From Platynereis dumerilii (taxonomy: Eukaryota > Annelida > Polychaeta > Phyllodocida > Nereididae), in the NCBI GenBank assembly GCA_026936325.1, contig JAPTHN010000088.1, positions 124,001 through 188,000 of the forward strand: a DNA stretch of 64,000 nt, given 5' to 3'. The position numbers were made by a program, and so were the translations under genes. The stretch's first letter is position 1. Every line of letters starts with the position of its first letter. Positions 54,101 through 63,489 of this stretch are shown here, piece by piece. The notes beneath the pieces are model-generated. The model was not told the DNA's origin. It saw only the letters and a program-made list of their open reading frames with translations, and ran no database searches.

Positions 54101-57100
54101 AAATAGATTAAACAGACAAAAAGATTAATACAAAAAATAGCAAGATAGACAGCAATTAAGATAAAGTTATAAATAACAGTCAGATAGATAAGTTTACAGA
54201 TAGACAGCTAGACCGATAGATGTATGGATAGATAGATAGTTAGACAGACAGATAGATAGACATTGAGGCAGGCTAGCATCACGTTCATTGTTGTGCATTG
54301 CCGTGAACTGCCTTGCAAGTTGCACACTAATGAGTGACTGCTGATGCAGTCACGCATTCAAGTGCATCTGCACTCAGGACGCCAATATTACTTTAAGAGG
54401 CGCTAATAACACTTATGGATGCCAATATCGTTATTAATTGGCGTGGCATGTGATTGATCTGACGTCACCTGATTGGCTTTCAAATTTTGATGCAGAATAT
54501 TAACTTAATATAGCGCTAATTCCAGTAAACTGCTCATTAGCGCTGCTCAAATGAGCTCAGGGGTAGACTTGTTTAAACAAGTGAGTTTTAAGGTTATTCT
54601 TGAAACTTTCCAAAATGTTAATTGTTTTCAATTTTTCTGGCAAACTCTTCCACAGTTTTGGGGCTGCATATGAGAAAGCTCTGTCCTCAAACTTATTTTT
54701 GTTGCATGGGATAGGTTCTGCTAACAGGTGTCTATGGTTGCTTCTCAGATTGTGGTCTTGCTGGGGTTTGGCTTGAATAAGTTCTTGAATGTACAATGGA
54801 GCTTGGGAATTCATTGCTTTCCATGTGATCATCATCAGTTTGAACTGGATTCTTGCTGGAATCGGTAGCCAATGTAGTTGCTTTCTACTAAGACTAACAC
54901 TGTCATGTCTTTTCAATCTCTCAATCAGTCGAACAGCTGAGTTTTGGGCAACTTGAAGCTTATTCATCAAACAGCTGGTTGTGCCATACAAGAGTCCATT
55001 TCTGTAGTCAAGGTGAGGGGTGACAAGAGCATTCACAGCTGTTTTAACCGTTTCTTTGTCTAGATTCTTTCGAAGTTTTGAAATGTTTCTCAAATTGAAG
55101 AAAGCATTACGGCACATCTTGTTGATTTGTCTTTCCATTGTCATATTTTTGTTGAATAGCACTCCGAGATTTCTGACATGAGTACTCCGAGATTTCTGAC
55201 ATGACTTGTCACTGCTAGCGTGAAATAAATTTTCTCTCCAGGAAACCCCCAAGCCCCCTCTTGATTATCTATTGGTCACCTTCTAAAAACTGATGGCATA
55301 AGAAAAATTAATAATATTGGTTCAGGCTTAGTTAAAAATACACCAGAAATCATTTTATTTTAAGACTACCTGGAGAAAAAAAGTATTTTATTAAAATAGG
55401 GCTAGAATTCATTTATCTTATTTTAAAAAATCCTAGTCCCTCCGCCCCCCCCCCTCGTAGAGTAAATGGTTGCCTCATTAGCACGTACCCTTAATAAGTG
55501 ATGAGAAGGCACTGTTGAACAGTTCTGTTTATTCCTGAATTGGCTGTACCCAACTACATTTTAGCTGTATGTAACATCATACACTGTATAAATGTTTTCT
55601 TTCACCACTTCGACTGATATATTAAGCTTCAATGGATTCTTTTCTTATCCCCTATTTATTTGATTTTCTGCTTTCATTTAATTATTTGCACTAGAATGTG
55701 ACCAAGACCACACACATTTAAATAGGTCAACAGGAAATCTATAGAGTTATTTATATGGACATGACTTCCTAAACATAAATATGAATAAAAAACTAACACA
55801 TGCTCATAATGTACACACGATATCACAAAATGGAGAACATAGAAAGAAAAACAAAACCTTATGATGGTTCATATTCTCAAGTGAATTAAATCCAGAGCAG
55901 TGGTCTGAACTGGCTCATATTCTCAAGTGAATTAAATCCAGAGCAGTGGTCTGAGCTGGCTCATATTCTCAAGTGAATTAAATCCAGAGCAGTGGTCTGA
56001 ACTGGCTCATATTCTCAAGTGAATTAAATCCAGAGCAGTGGTCTGAGCTGGCTCATATTCTCAAGTGAATTAAATCCAGAGCAGTGGTCTGAACTGGCTC
56101 ATATTCTCAAGCGAATTAAATCCAGAGAGATGGTCTGAACTCGCTCATATTCTCAAGCAAATTAAATCCAGAGCAGTGGTCTGAACTGGCTCATATTCTC
56201 AAGTGAATTAAATCCAGAGCAATGGTCTGAACTGGCTCATATTCTCAAGTGAATTAAATCCAGAGCAGTGGTCTGAACTGGCTCATATTCTCAAGTGAAT
56301 TAAATCCAGAGCAGTGGTCTGAACTGGCTCATATTCTCAAGTGAATTAAATCCGGAGCAGTGGTCTGAACTGGCTCATATTCCCAAGTGAATTAAATCTG
56401 GAGCAGTGGTCTGAACTGGCTCATATTCTCAAGTGAATTAAATCCAGAGAAGTGGTCTGAACTGGCTCATATTCTCAAGTGAATTAAATCCAGAGCAGTG
56501 GTCTGAACTGGCTCATATTCTCAAGTGAATTAAATCCAGAGCAGTGGTCTGAACTGGCTCATATTCTCAAGTGAATTAAATCCAGAGCAATGGTCTGAAC
56601 TGGCTCGCATTCTCAAGTGAATTAAATCCAGAGCAGTGGTCTGAACTTGCTCATATTCTCAAGTGAATTTAATCCAGAGCAGTGGTCTAAACTGGCTCAT
56701 ATTCTCAAGTGAATTAAATCCAGAGCAGTGGTCTGAACTGGCTCATATTCTCAAGTGAATTAAATCCAGAGCAGTGGTCTGAACTGGCTCATATTCTCAA
56801 GTGAATTACAGGAATTCGCGTTGAAGTTGACTTGTGTAGGTAGAATACTAGCTGAAACTTTCAAAATTGAATTTTGCTGATCGTTCACAAAGTAATCAGT
56901 TTAATTTGCATACGAAGCTTGCAATCTGAGGGCACTTGGTTTGGAAAAGGTCATGTGAAGTTTTAGTTCTTAGAAATGAGTTACAGATGAATTATCAAGA
57001 AAAGTGATTTTATAATCGTGATGTATGGTGCACAGATGACGTATGGTACATACAAAATGAGATCTGCTCAGCCATGAAAGATTATCAGTAGTTTAATTGA

Positions 57101-57404
57101 TAGAAAAAGCTGACCATGAAACATGTCGGAAACAAACATAAACAGTAAAACACTGGAAAATAACTGTAAAACATTTAATGCTGGTTGTTGCCCACAGGCC
57201 AATGTCATTTCCGAAATTCATGAAGTGATTGAATTGACCACATTTGACCATCCCAGACCGCAAATGTTTAAAAGCATGGTTCAGTATAGAAAACCCTAAG
57301 GTCTTTTGGTGACCACAGTCCACAGTCTAACTTCACTTGGTCAACAATTATGTTTTTATCTAGGCCTGTCTATCTATCTGTCTATCTATCTGTCTATCTA
57401 TCTG

Positions 57405-57471
<67 letters not shown>

Positions 57472-57512
57472 GCCTACCTATCTATCTGTCTATCTATCTG
57501 TCTATCTATCTG

Positions 57513-57609
<97 letters not shown>

Positions 57610-60497
57610 TAGGAACATGTCGAGAAAAGATAGGTATACTTTTTGTTACAAGTTGAATTTTTTGTTATGCCTTCAAATTGGTCAGACATTCTCGGAATCT
57701 CAGAATGCTATCTGAGACGGTCAAATACGGTCTCATTGAAAGCCTGCCAGTCAAAAATGCTCCCTTGATCATTTTGGTTGGCAGGGGATTATCAGAGGGG
57801 ACTTGTCAGTTTGTTTTGGTTTGCACGAAATGACCAACTGAAGAAAATATCTATGATTCACAGCTTCCTCGTATACTGAAATTTTATTATAAATTAGTCA
57901 CAAATGACTAGCTTTCAACCACTCGTCACATACAATCAATATGGCTTGATTGCCAAGCCCACAAATCAACTGCAACGCGATCTCCTGTAAATCCAGAGCA
58001 GTGGTCTGAACTGGCTCATATTCTCAAGTGAATTAAATCCAGAGCAATGGTCTGAACTGCGTATTTGACCCTTGCTATAAGACCTATTTACCTTTTGCAC
58101 TGTTTCTTCTGAACAAAAAAATATATTCCTTACACCTTACAAAGACAACTAGGAGCACATCATTTTGATGATTTGAAGCTCTGCAGAAAACTTCCGGTTC
58201 CCACTAGGGGTTCGATGAAATGCAGGGAAAAACCGTCAATTTTGCAGGACTGAGCTATAGCAATCTGCCAACCAGCTAAGAGACCAGTACGGCTACATCA
58301 GAAATATATCACTAATTCTTTTTTTACCTTCAGCGAACAAAGTTCGAAGAAGGTATTGTAATCACTTGGGTGAAAATGCTGTCCGTCCGCCGGGCGGGCG
58401 GGCGGGTGGGTGGTCGGGCGGCGGGCGGATAGATCGTTTCCGGCCCGGCACTCGGCCTCTATTGAATGTATGGGGATGAAATTTGGTACACATCTAGCCT
58501 GTATGGCCTAGTTGTGCCTTTTGATGGTCTGATGAATAGATCTTAAATACTTTTTGAAATAATTAACAAAATATAAAATTTTTTTTTTTTCGTTTCCGGC
58601 CCAAGGCTCGGTCACTATTGCATCTGCATGGATGAAATTTGATACACACGTGGCCTATATGGTCTAGTTGTGCCTTTTGATGGTCCCATTGACAGATATT
58701 CTATACTTTCTGAAAAAATGAGAAAAGATATAAAAACTTATTTTTTTTGTTTTTTGGGCTAAGACTCGCTCACTATTGCATGTACAAGGATAAACTTTGG
58801 TACACATATGGTCAAAATGGTCTAGTTGTGCCTTTTGAAAGCTCTGATGGAAAATATTATATACTTTTTCAAATATTGAAAAAAACATAAAAATTATTAT
58901 TTTTGTTTCTGGGCCCAACATCCGGTCACTATTCCATATACATGGATGAAGTTTGGTACACATATGGCTTGTACGGTCTAGTTGTGCCTTTTCATGGTCT
59001 GACAGATGGCTATTCTATAGTTTTTGTAATATTGAGAAAAAATATTTAAAAGAATTTTTTTATATCGGAGCCAAAACTTCCCCACTATTGCATATACAGT
59101 AATGCATTTTTCTAAACAAATCACCTATGCAATTAATTTAGCTGTGCTTTTTGATGCGTATAACACTTTATGAATCATTGGAAAAATAGAGATAATGGAA
59201 GGCCACTACTCGACCGCTATTGCATACCTATAACCAATTTCGTAAACGCACCAATTTTATGATATTATTGTAATCTTCTAAAGGTGTTATTCGCTGAAGG
59301 TTTGCTGCTGCGCAGCCTATGTTTTAATGTACCAACTTATAATTTTTCTCTCCTTCTTATTTCAGAGTAACGCACAATTTTTGAATGTCCCACTTCCGAA
59401 AGGCGTGGACAAGGAAACGGTTATCATGACTGCCAGGATGGCGCTGTCTTTGTTCCCGGATTATATCAAAGAGCCAATAATGGAGACTGTTATGGAACTT
59501 GCAAAAGAGGTAATAGATGAAATAAAAGAGTCAATATATCAAAAATTGTCTAAAGTAGGTAAAGGCAGGAAGTGATTTGGAGGGAACCAATAGGTGTGAA
59601 AGGGTAAAGTAGTACTAAAGTACTGACTGATTCTTCCTTCCTACGGGGCTGGTCGTACTTTGTTTTGGGTTGTACTGTATATGATGACTGTTTCTCGCAA
59701 TACTAATATTGACAAATGTATCATTTGATATTCTTGTGTCAATAAAACAATATATTATTATAATGTTTCAGTTTTGAGACGTCTTACATTGAATACAATG
59801 AATTGAATATTTGTAGATTTTCAGACGGAAAATGAAATTTTGTATGACCCTGTTGTTCTATAGAGAAAATTGACATAAAAAATCTTGACATCACTTTGCC
59901 CGATACCTTGCTGATGGCATACTATGTCCCAGAGAAATATATGTTTAGAGGATGTTGTACAATGTAAAATTTGAATCATGTTTAGAGGCTGATGTTGTAC
60001 ACTGTAAAATTTGAATCATGTTTAGAGGCTGATGTTGTACACTGTAAAATTTGAATCATGTTTAGAGGCTGATGTTGTACACTGTAAAATTAGAATCATG
60101 TTTAAAGGCTGATGTTGTACACTGTAAAATTAGAATCATGTTCAGAGGCTGATGTTGTACACTGTAACATTTGAATCATCTTTAGAGGCTGATGTTGAAT
60201 TTTGAGTCAGCTATGTTAGCTCAAAGGCATTGTGCAACCATCTCACTCAATCAATTGAGCTGCCTCAAAATTTTACAGTGAAGAATAATGAAAAAAAAAA
60301 AAGTACTATCTTCTGTATAAATTTATAACCTTTTATTTGTTGCCTTGCAGGATACGAAAGATATCAGCCTGGATGTTCTGAAAGAAGCTCTTTCCGATGC
60401 CCTCAACAAAATACCAAACATCGATCCAGAGATAATCGAAGGCGTCAGAGGAATGATCGATTTTGCTTTGACTATGGCCAAGATGTATTTGGGTTAA
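48094..60497 (+). CDS. Small secreted helical protein, 115-residue form (spliced)
   Basis: Exons 48094-48150, 59366-59509 and 60351-60497 are all phase 0. Exon 1 reads [19 protein letters not shown], a hydrophobic signal peptide, and exon 2 adds SNA before Q, a likely cleavage site (SNA|QF). The mature chain begins [20 protein letters not shown] and continues through [19 protein letters not shown], then exon 3 [40 protein letters not shown] and KMYLG before TAA. No cysteines occur in the mature chain. Exons 2 and 3 look like two amphipathic helical halves ([37 protein letters not shown]) and may be an ancient duplication. I do not recognise the family; a secreted antimicrobial-like or surfactant-like helical peptide is only a guess. 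Confidence 0.7.
48151..49340. other. First part of gene 2 intron 1
   Basis: AT-rich, no repeats or frames of interest seen. Confidence 0.5.
49342..49815 (-). mobile_element. LINE 3' end, different family
   Basis: The minus-strand frame (49791-49564) reads [20 protein letters not shown] then [20 protein letters not shown] and ends CKCSMCRS. This matches the usual C terminus of LINE polymerase proteins (SFxVxAPxLWNSLPxxIR). The element ends in a TTTGAC hexamer tail (about 49342-49362 read inverted). Confidence 0.75.
49816..51250. other. Intronic stretch with gactgatgggac motifs
   Basis: The motif gtgactgatgggac recurs (49893, 50098) and again beyond copy D (52627). It recalls the GACCGATGGGCC motif of the 37298 element and suggests a decayed relative. 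Otherwise nothing. Confidence 0.35.
51258..52577 (-). mobile_element. ACCTTCAGCGAA family copy D, with internal duplication
   Basis: Full-length copy on the minus strand from the palindromic tail (51258) to ACCTTCAGCGAA inverse (52566-52577). About 227 bp including the GC-rich head are duplicated in tandem (52105-52330 and 52330-52560) with almost no differences, so the duplication is recent. Confidence 0.8.
52578..53525. other. Intronic stretch without recognised features
   Basis: AT-rich; nothing supported. Confidence 0.5.
53529..53770 (+). repeat. 124 bp tandem duplication
   Basis: Two almost identical units (53529-53652; 53653-53770) with cggccaataaaacttaatat and gtccgacttatttggtag blocks. 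Confidence 0.85.
54180..54262 (+). repeat. GATA/GACA microsatellite
   Basis: Degenerate 'gatagatagatagttagaca' run. Confidence 0.75.
54505..55205 (-). mobile_element. 3' piece of L2/CR1-type LINE (same family as 34297)
   Basis: The minus-strand frame reads [54 protein letters not shown] and ends [10 protein letters not shown]. The 3' region (gcgctaatgagcagtttact inverted) matches that of the 34297 element. Here the frame is uninterrupted, including the Trp that is a stop in the other copy. At its 5' junction about 20 bases (ctccgagatttctgacatga) are duplicated in tandem. Confidence 0.85.
55868..56808 (+). repeat. 46-bp minisatellite, about 20 units, left block
   Basis: Units built from ctggctcatattctcaagtg and aattaaatccagagcagtgg plus tctgaa, highly homogeneous. 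The array resumes at 57988 after an inserted element. Confidence 0.95.
56809..57987. mobile_element. 1.18 kb TA-flanked element inserted in the 46-bp minisatellite
   Basis: The minisatellite reading gaatTAaatcc is split, with TA duplicated at 56807-56808 and 57988-57989. The ends CAGGAATTCGCGTTGAAGTT and inverted CAGGAGATCGCGTTGCAGTT match at all but a few positions over about 27 bp. Inside is the TATC microsatellite (57361-57610) and no transposase. Confidence 0.85.
57361..57610 (+). repeat. TATC microsatellite, about 60 units
   Basis: Long (tcta)n with tgtc interruptions. Frames of Tyr-Leu-Ser-Ile are artefacts. Confidence 0.95.
57988..58060 (+). repeat. 46-bp minisatellite, right block
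   Basis: About 1.5 units continue the 55868 array exactly in register after removal of the insert and one TA. Confidence 0.9.
58326..59325 (+). mobile_element. ACCTTCAGCGAA family copy E, adjacent to gene 2 exon 2
   Basis: Complete copy: ACCTTCAGCGAA, GC-rich gtccgccgggcgggcgggcg block, four to five ~150 bp units with gttgtgccttttgatggtct, then TTCGCTGAAGGT and the tail gctgcgcagcctatgtttt. It ends 40 bases before the exon that starts at 59366, so its 3' flank forms the branch/polypyrimidine region. Confidence 0.8.
59366..59575 (+). CDS. Gene 2 exon 2 with alternative read-through end (88-residue form)
   Basis: Acceptor ctccttcttatttcag. The exon either splices at 59509 (GAG|GTAATA) or reads on through [20 protein letters not shown] and K to TGA at 59573. 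AATAAA at 59741 could polyadenylate the unspliced version. The short form would end in a Lys-rich tail, the long form in MAKMYLG. Confidence 0.65.
   Translation, partial: SNAQFLNVPLPKGVDKETVIMTARMALSLFPDYIKEPIMETVMELAKEVIDEIKESIYQKLSKVGKGRK
59741..59746 (+). terminator. Intronic poly(A) signal of gene 2 short form
   Basis: AATAAA lies 166 bases after the read-through stop codon, inside the intron of the long form, in a context (tgtcAATAAAacaa) typical of metazoan cleavage sites. Confidence 0.5.
59941..60283 (+). repeat. 40-bp tandem array fused to a CACTGTAAA miniature element
   Basis: About six 40-bp units, each with cactgtaaaatttgaatcat and gtttagaggctgatgttgta, run to 60196. From 60190 to 60283 the sequence matches the right arm of the 42326 element, ending TTTACAGTG. 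The unit begins with that element's own terminal sequence, so the array grew from one end of it. Confidence 0.7.
60351..60497 (+). CDS. Gene 2 exon 3
   Basis: Acceptor tttgttgccttgcag and 48 codons to TAA at 60495. Its final codons ATGGCCAAG...GGTTAA (60474-60497) are identical to the start of every unit of the 34-bp array that follows, so the array begins inside the coding exon. Confidence 0.7.
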   Translation, partial: DTKDISLDVLKEALSDALNKIPNIDPEIIEGVRGMIDFALTMAKMYLG

Positions 60498-62755
60498 ACA
60501 ACACAACATGGCCAAGATGTATTTGGGTTAAACAACACAACATGGCCAAGATGTATTTGGGTTAAACAACACAACATGGCCAAGATGTATTTGGGTTAAA
60601 CAACACAACATGGCCAAGATGTATTTGGGTTAAACAACACAACATGGCCAAGATGTATTTGGGTTAAACAACACAACATGGCCAAGATGTATTTGGGTTA
60701 AACAACACAACATGGCCAAGATGTATTTGGGTTAAACAACACAACATGGCCAAGATGTATTTGGGTTAAACAACACAACATGGCCAAGATGTATTTGGGT
60801 TTAACAACACAACATGGCCAAGATGTATTTGGGTTAAACAACACAACATGGCCAAGATGTATTTGGGTTTAACAACACAACATGGCCAAGATGTATTTGG
60901 GTTAAACAACACTACATGGCCAAGATGTATTTGGGTTAAACAACACTACATGGCCAGGATGTATTTGGGTTAAACAACACTACTTGGCCAAGATGTATTT
61001 GGGTTAAACAACACTACATGGCCAAGATGTATTTGGGTTAAGCAACACTACATGGCCAAGATGTATTTTGGGTTAACACAACACTACATGGCCAAGATGT
61101 ATTTGGGTTAAACAACACAACATGGCCAAGATGTATTTGGGTTAAACAACACAACATGGCCAAGATGTATTTGGGTTTAACAACACAACATGGCCAAGAT
61201 GTATTTGGGTTAAACAACACAACATGGCCAAGATGTATTTGGGTTAAACAACACTACATGGCCATGATGTATTTGGGTTAAACAACACAACATGGCCAAG
61301 ATATATTTGGGTTTAACAACACAACATGGCCAAGATGTATTTGGGTTTAACAACACAACATGGCCAAGATGTATTTGGGTTAAACAACACAACATGGCCA
61401 AGATGTATTTGGGTTAAACAACACAACATGGCCAAGATGTATTTGGGTTTAACAACACAACATGGCCAAGATGTATTTGGGTTTAACACAACATGGCCAA
61501 GATGTATTTGGGTTAAACAACACAACATGGCCAAAATGTATTTGGGTTAAACAACACAACATGGCCAAGATGTATTTGGGTTAAACAACACAACATGGCC
61601 AAGATGTATTTGGGTTAAACAACACTACATGGCCAAGATGTATTTGGGTTAAACAACACAACATGGCCAAGATGTATTTGGGTTAAACAACACAACATGG
61701 CCAAGATGTATTTGGGTTAAACAACACAACATGGCCAAGATGTATTTGGGTTAAACAACACAACATGGCCAAGATGTATTTGGGTTTAACAACACAACAT
61801 GGCCAAGATGTATTTGGGTTAAACAACACAACATGGCCAAGATGTATTTGGGTTTAACAACACAACATGGCCAAGATGTATTTGGGTTAAACAACACTAC
61901 ATGGCAAAGATGTATTTGGGTTAAACAACACTACTTGACCAAGATGTATTTGGGTTAAACAACACTACTTGGCCAAGATGTATTTGGGTTAAACAACACT
62001 ACATGGCCAAGATGTATTTGGGTTAAGCAACACTACATGGCCAAGATGTATTTTGGTTTAACACAACACTACATGGCCAAGATGCATTTGGGTTAAACAA
62101 CACAACATGGCCAAGATGTATTTGGGTTAAACAACACAACATGGCCAAGATGTATTTGGGTTAAACAACACAACATGGCCAAGATGTATTTGGGTTTAAC
62201 AACACAACATGGCCAAGATGTATTTGGGTTTAACAACACAACATGGCCAAGATGTATTTGGGTTAAACAACACAACATGGCCAAGATGTATTTGGGTTAA
62301 ACAACACAACATGGCCAAGATGTATTTGGGTTTAACAACACAACATGGCCAAGATGTATTTGGGTTTAACACAACATGGCCAAGATGTATTTGGGTTAAA
62401 CAACACAACATGGCCAAAATGTATTTGGGTTAAACAACACAACATGGCCAAGATGTATTTGGGTTTAACAACACTACATGGCCAAGATGTATTTGGGTTA
62501 AACAACACTACATGGCCAAGATGTATTTGGGTTAAACAACACTACATGGCCAAGATGTATTTGGGTTAAACAACACTACTTGGCCAAGATGTATTTGGGT
62601 TAAACAACACAACATGGCCAAGATGTATTTGGGTTAAACAACACTACATGGCCAAGATGTATTTGGGTTAAACAACACAACATGGCCAAGATGTATTTGG
62701 GTTTAACAACACAACATGGCCAAGATGTATTTGGGTTAAACAACACTACATGGCA
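60474..62755 (+). repeat. 34-bp minisatellite, about 67 units, derived from the gene 2 stop region
   Basis: The unit is atggccaagatgtatttggg then ttaaacaacacaac. The first 24 bases are the final codons of gene 2 (MAKMYLG and stop). Variants (acaac/actac, gggttta/gggttaa, a 31-bp short unit at about 61485 and 62368) recur in the same order roughly 0.88-0.99 kb apart, so a block of about 26-29 units was itself duplicated. Frames on both strands are artefacts. Confidence 0.95.
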
Positions 62756-63300
62756 AGAGAAATCAATGTGTAATCTTAAAATGGACAAATCATTTGACGG
62801 AAAGACATTGGCTGTCATAAACTGTACATTTGGATATTTTATATGCCGGTTCATCATAATCATTCTTAAGCAAATGTATTAAATCTATCAATATTATATA
62901 TACATTGTATATCAATGCTTTTTGATAAAACATGTAAAGTGTGTGACACTTGTTCTTATCAATCTTGTAGGTCGGTGATGCACTGTGTTCCCAATTATTA
63001 TCCAACCATGCTTTTTCATGATATCTCCTATAGAAATAACATTATTTTTATATCCTTTGCACATGATGACAATGTCATATGTGCTATGAAGCCAATATCA
63101 AATCAAATTTGTGTAATTCTGTTTGTTCAGTGTATACTTATGCAATGTAATCAGGTTTTGGAGCGTTCCCAATTATTATGCAATTTCTTGGAAAAGAAGT
63201 TTAAAGCACCCAAAATTGACCAAACTAATCTCAAAATGGTTGATATTTTGATCAAAATATGTGAATTTGGGCGTGACAACTGACAAGTGCGGGGATTCCC
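62756..63300. other. Stretch downstream of the 34-bp array
   Basis: A 122-codon frame at 62915-63283 has Cys-rich start but no recognisable domain. 'gttcccaattattat' occurs twice (62985, 63164). No poly(A) signal was found close to the array. Confidence 0.35.
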
Positions 63301-63307
63301 GTAGGTG

Positions 63308-63337
63308 TGACGTCATTGCATGCGTGATGCTGATTGG
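63308..63337 (+). promoter_or_regulatory. CRE-like and inverted CCAAT motifs upstream of the 63490 frame
   Basis: TGACGTCA (63308-63315) and ATTGG within CTGATTGGTC (63333-63337) lie about 155-180 bases before the ATG in a locally GC-richer stretch without TATA. This pairing is typical of CREB/NF-Y style animal promoters and is consistent with a transcription start near 63360-63420. Confidence 0.4.
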
Positions 63338-63489
63338 TCGTCACCAGGGACGCGGGAAGCATTATTGTTGTGGACATCGAGCGGTGAAGAGCTAAGCTAA
63401 TCGAAATAGGAATCTGGAAGAGAAGAGGGTGGAATCAGCTCAGGTGGAAGTGGAAAGTTGCAGGGAAGTGGTAGATCAACTGTTCAGAC

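Noticed and set aside
57306-57715. Tyr-Leu-Ser-Ile repeat proteins
   Set aside because: Translation of a TATC microsatellite.
60474-62882. Repeat proteins in and opposite the 34-bp array
   Set aside because: Frames arise from 34-bp periodicity; only the first unit belongs to a gene.
62915-63283. 122-codon frame downstream of the array
   Set aside because: Cys-rich start but no domain, no splice context, and AT-rich composition as in the surroundings.
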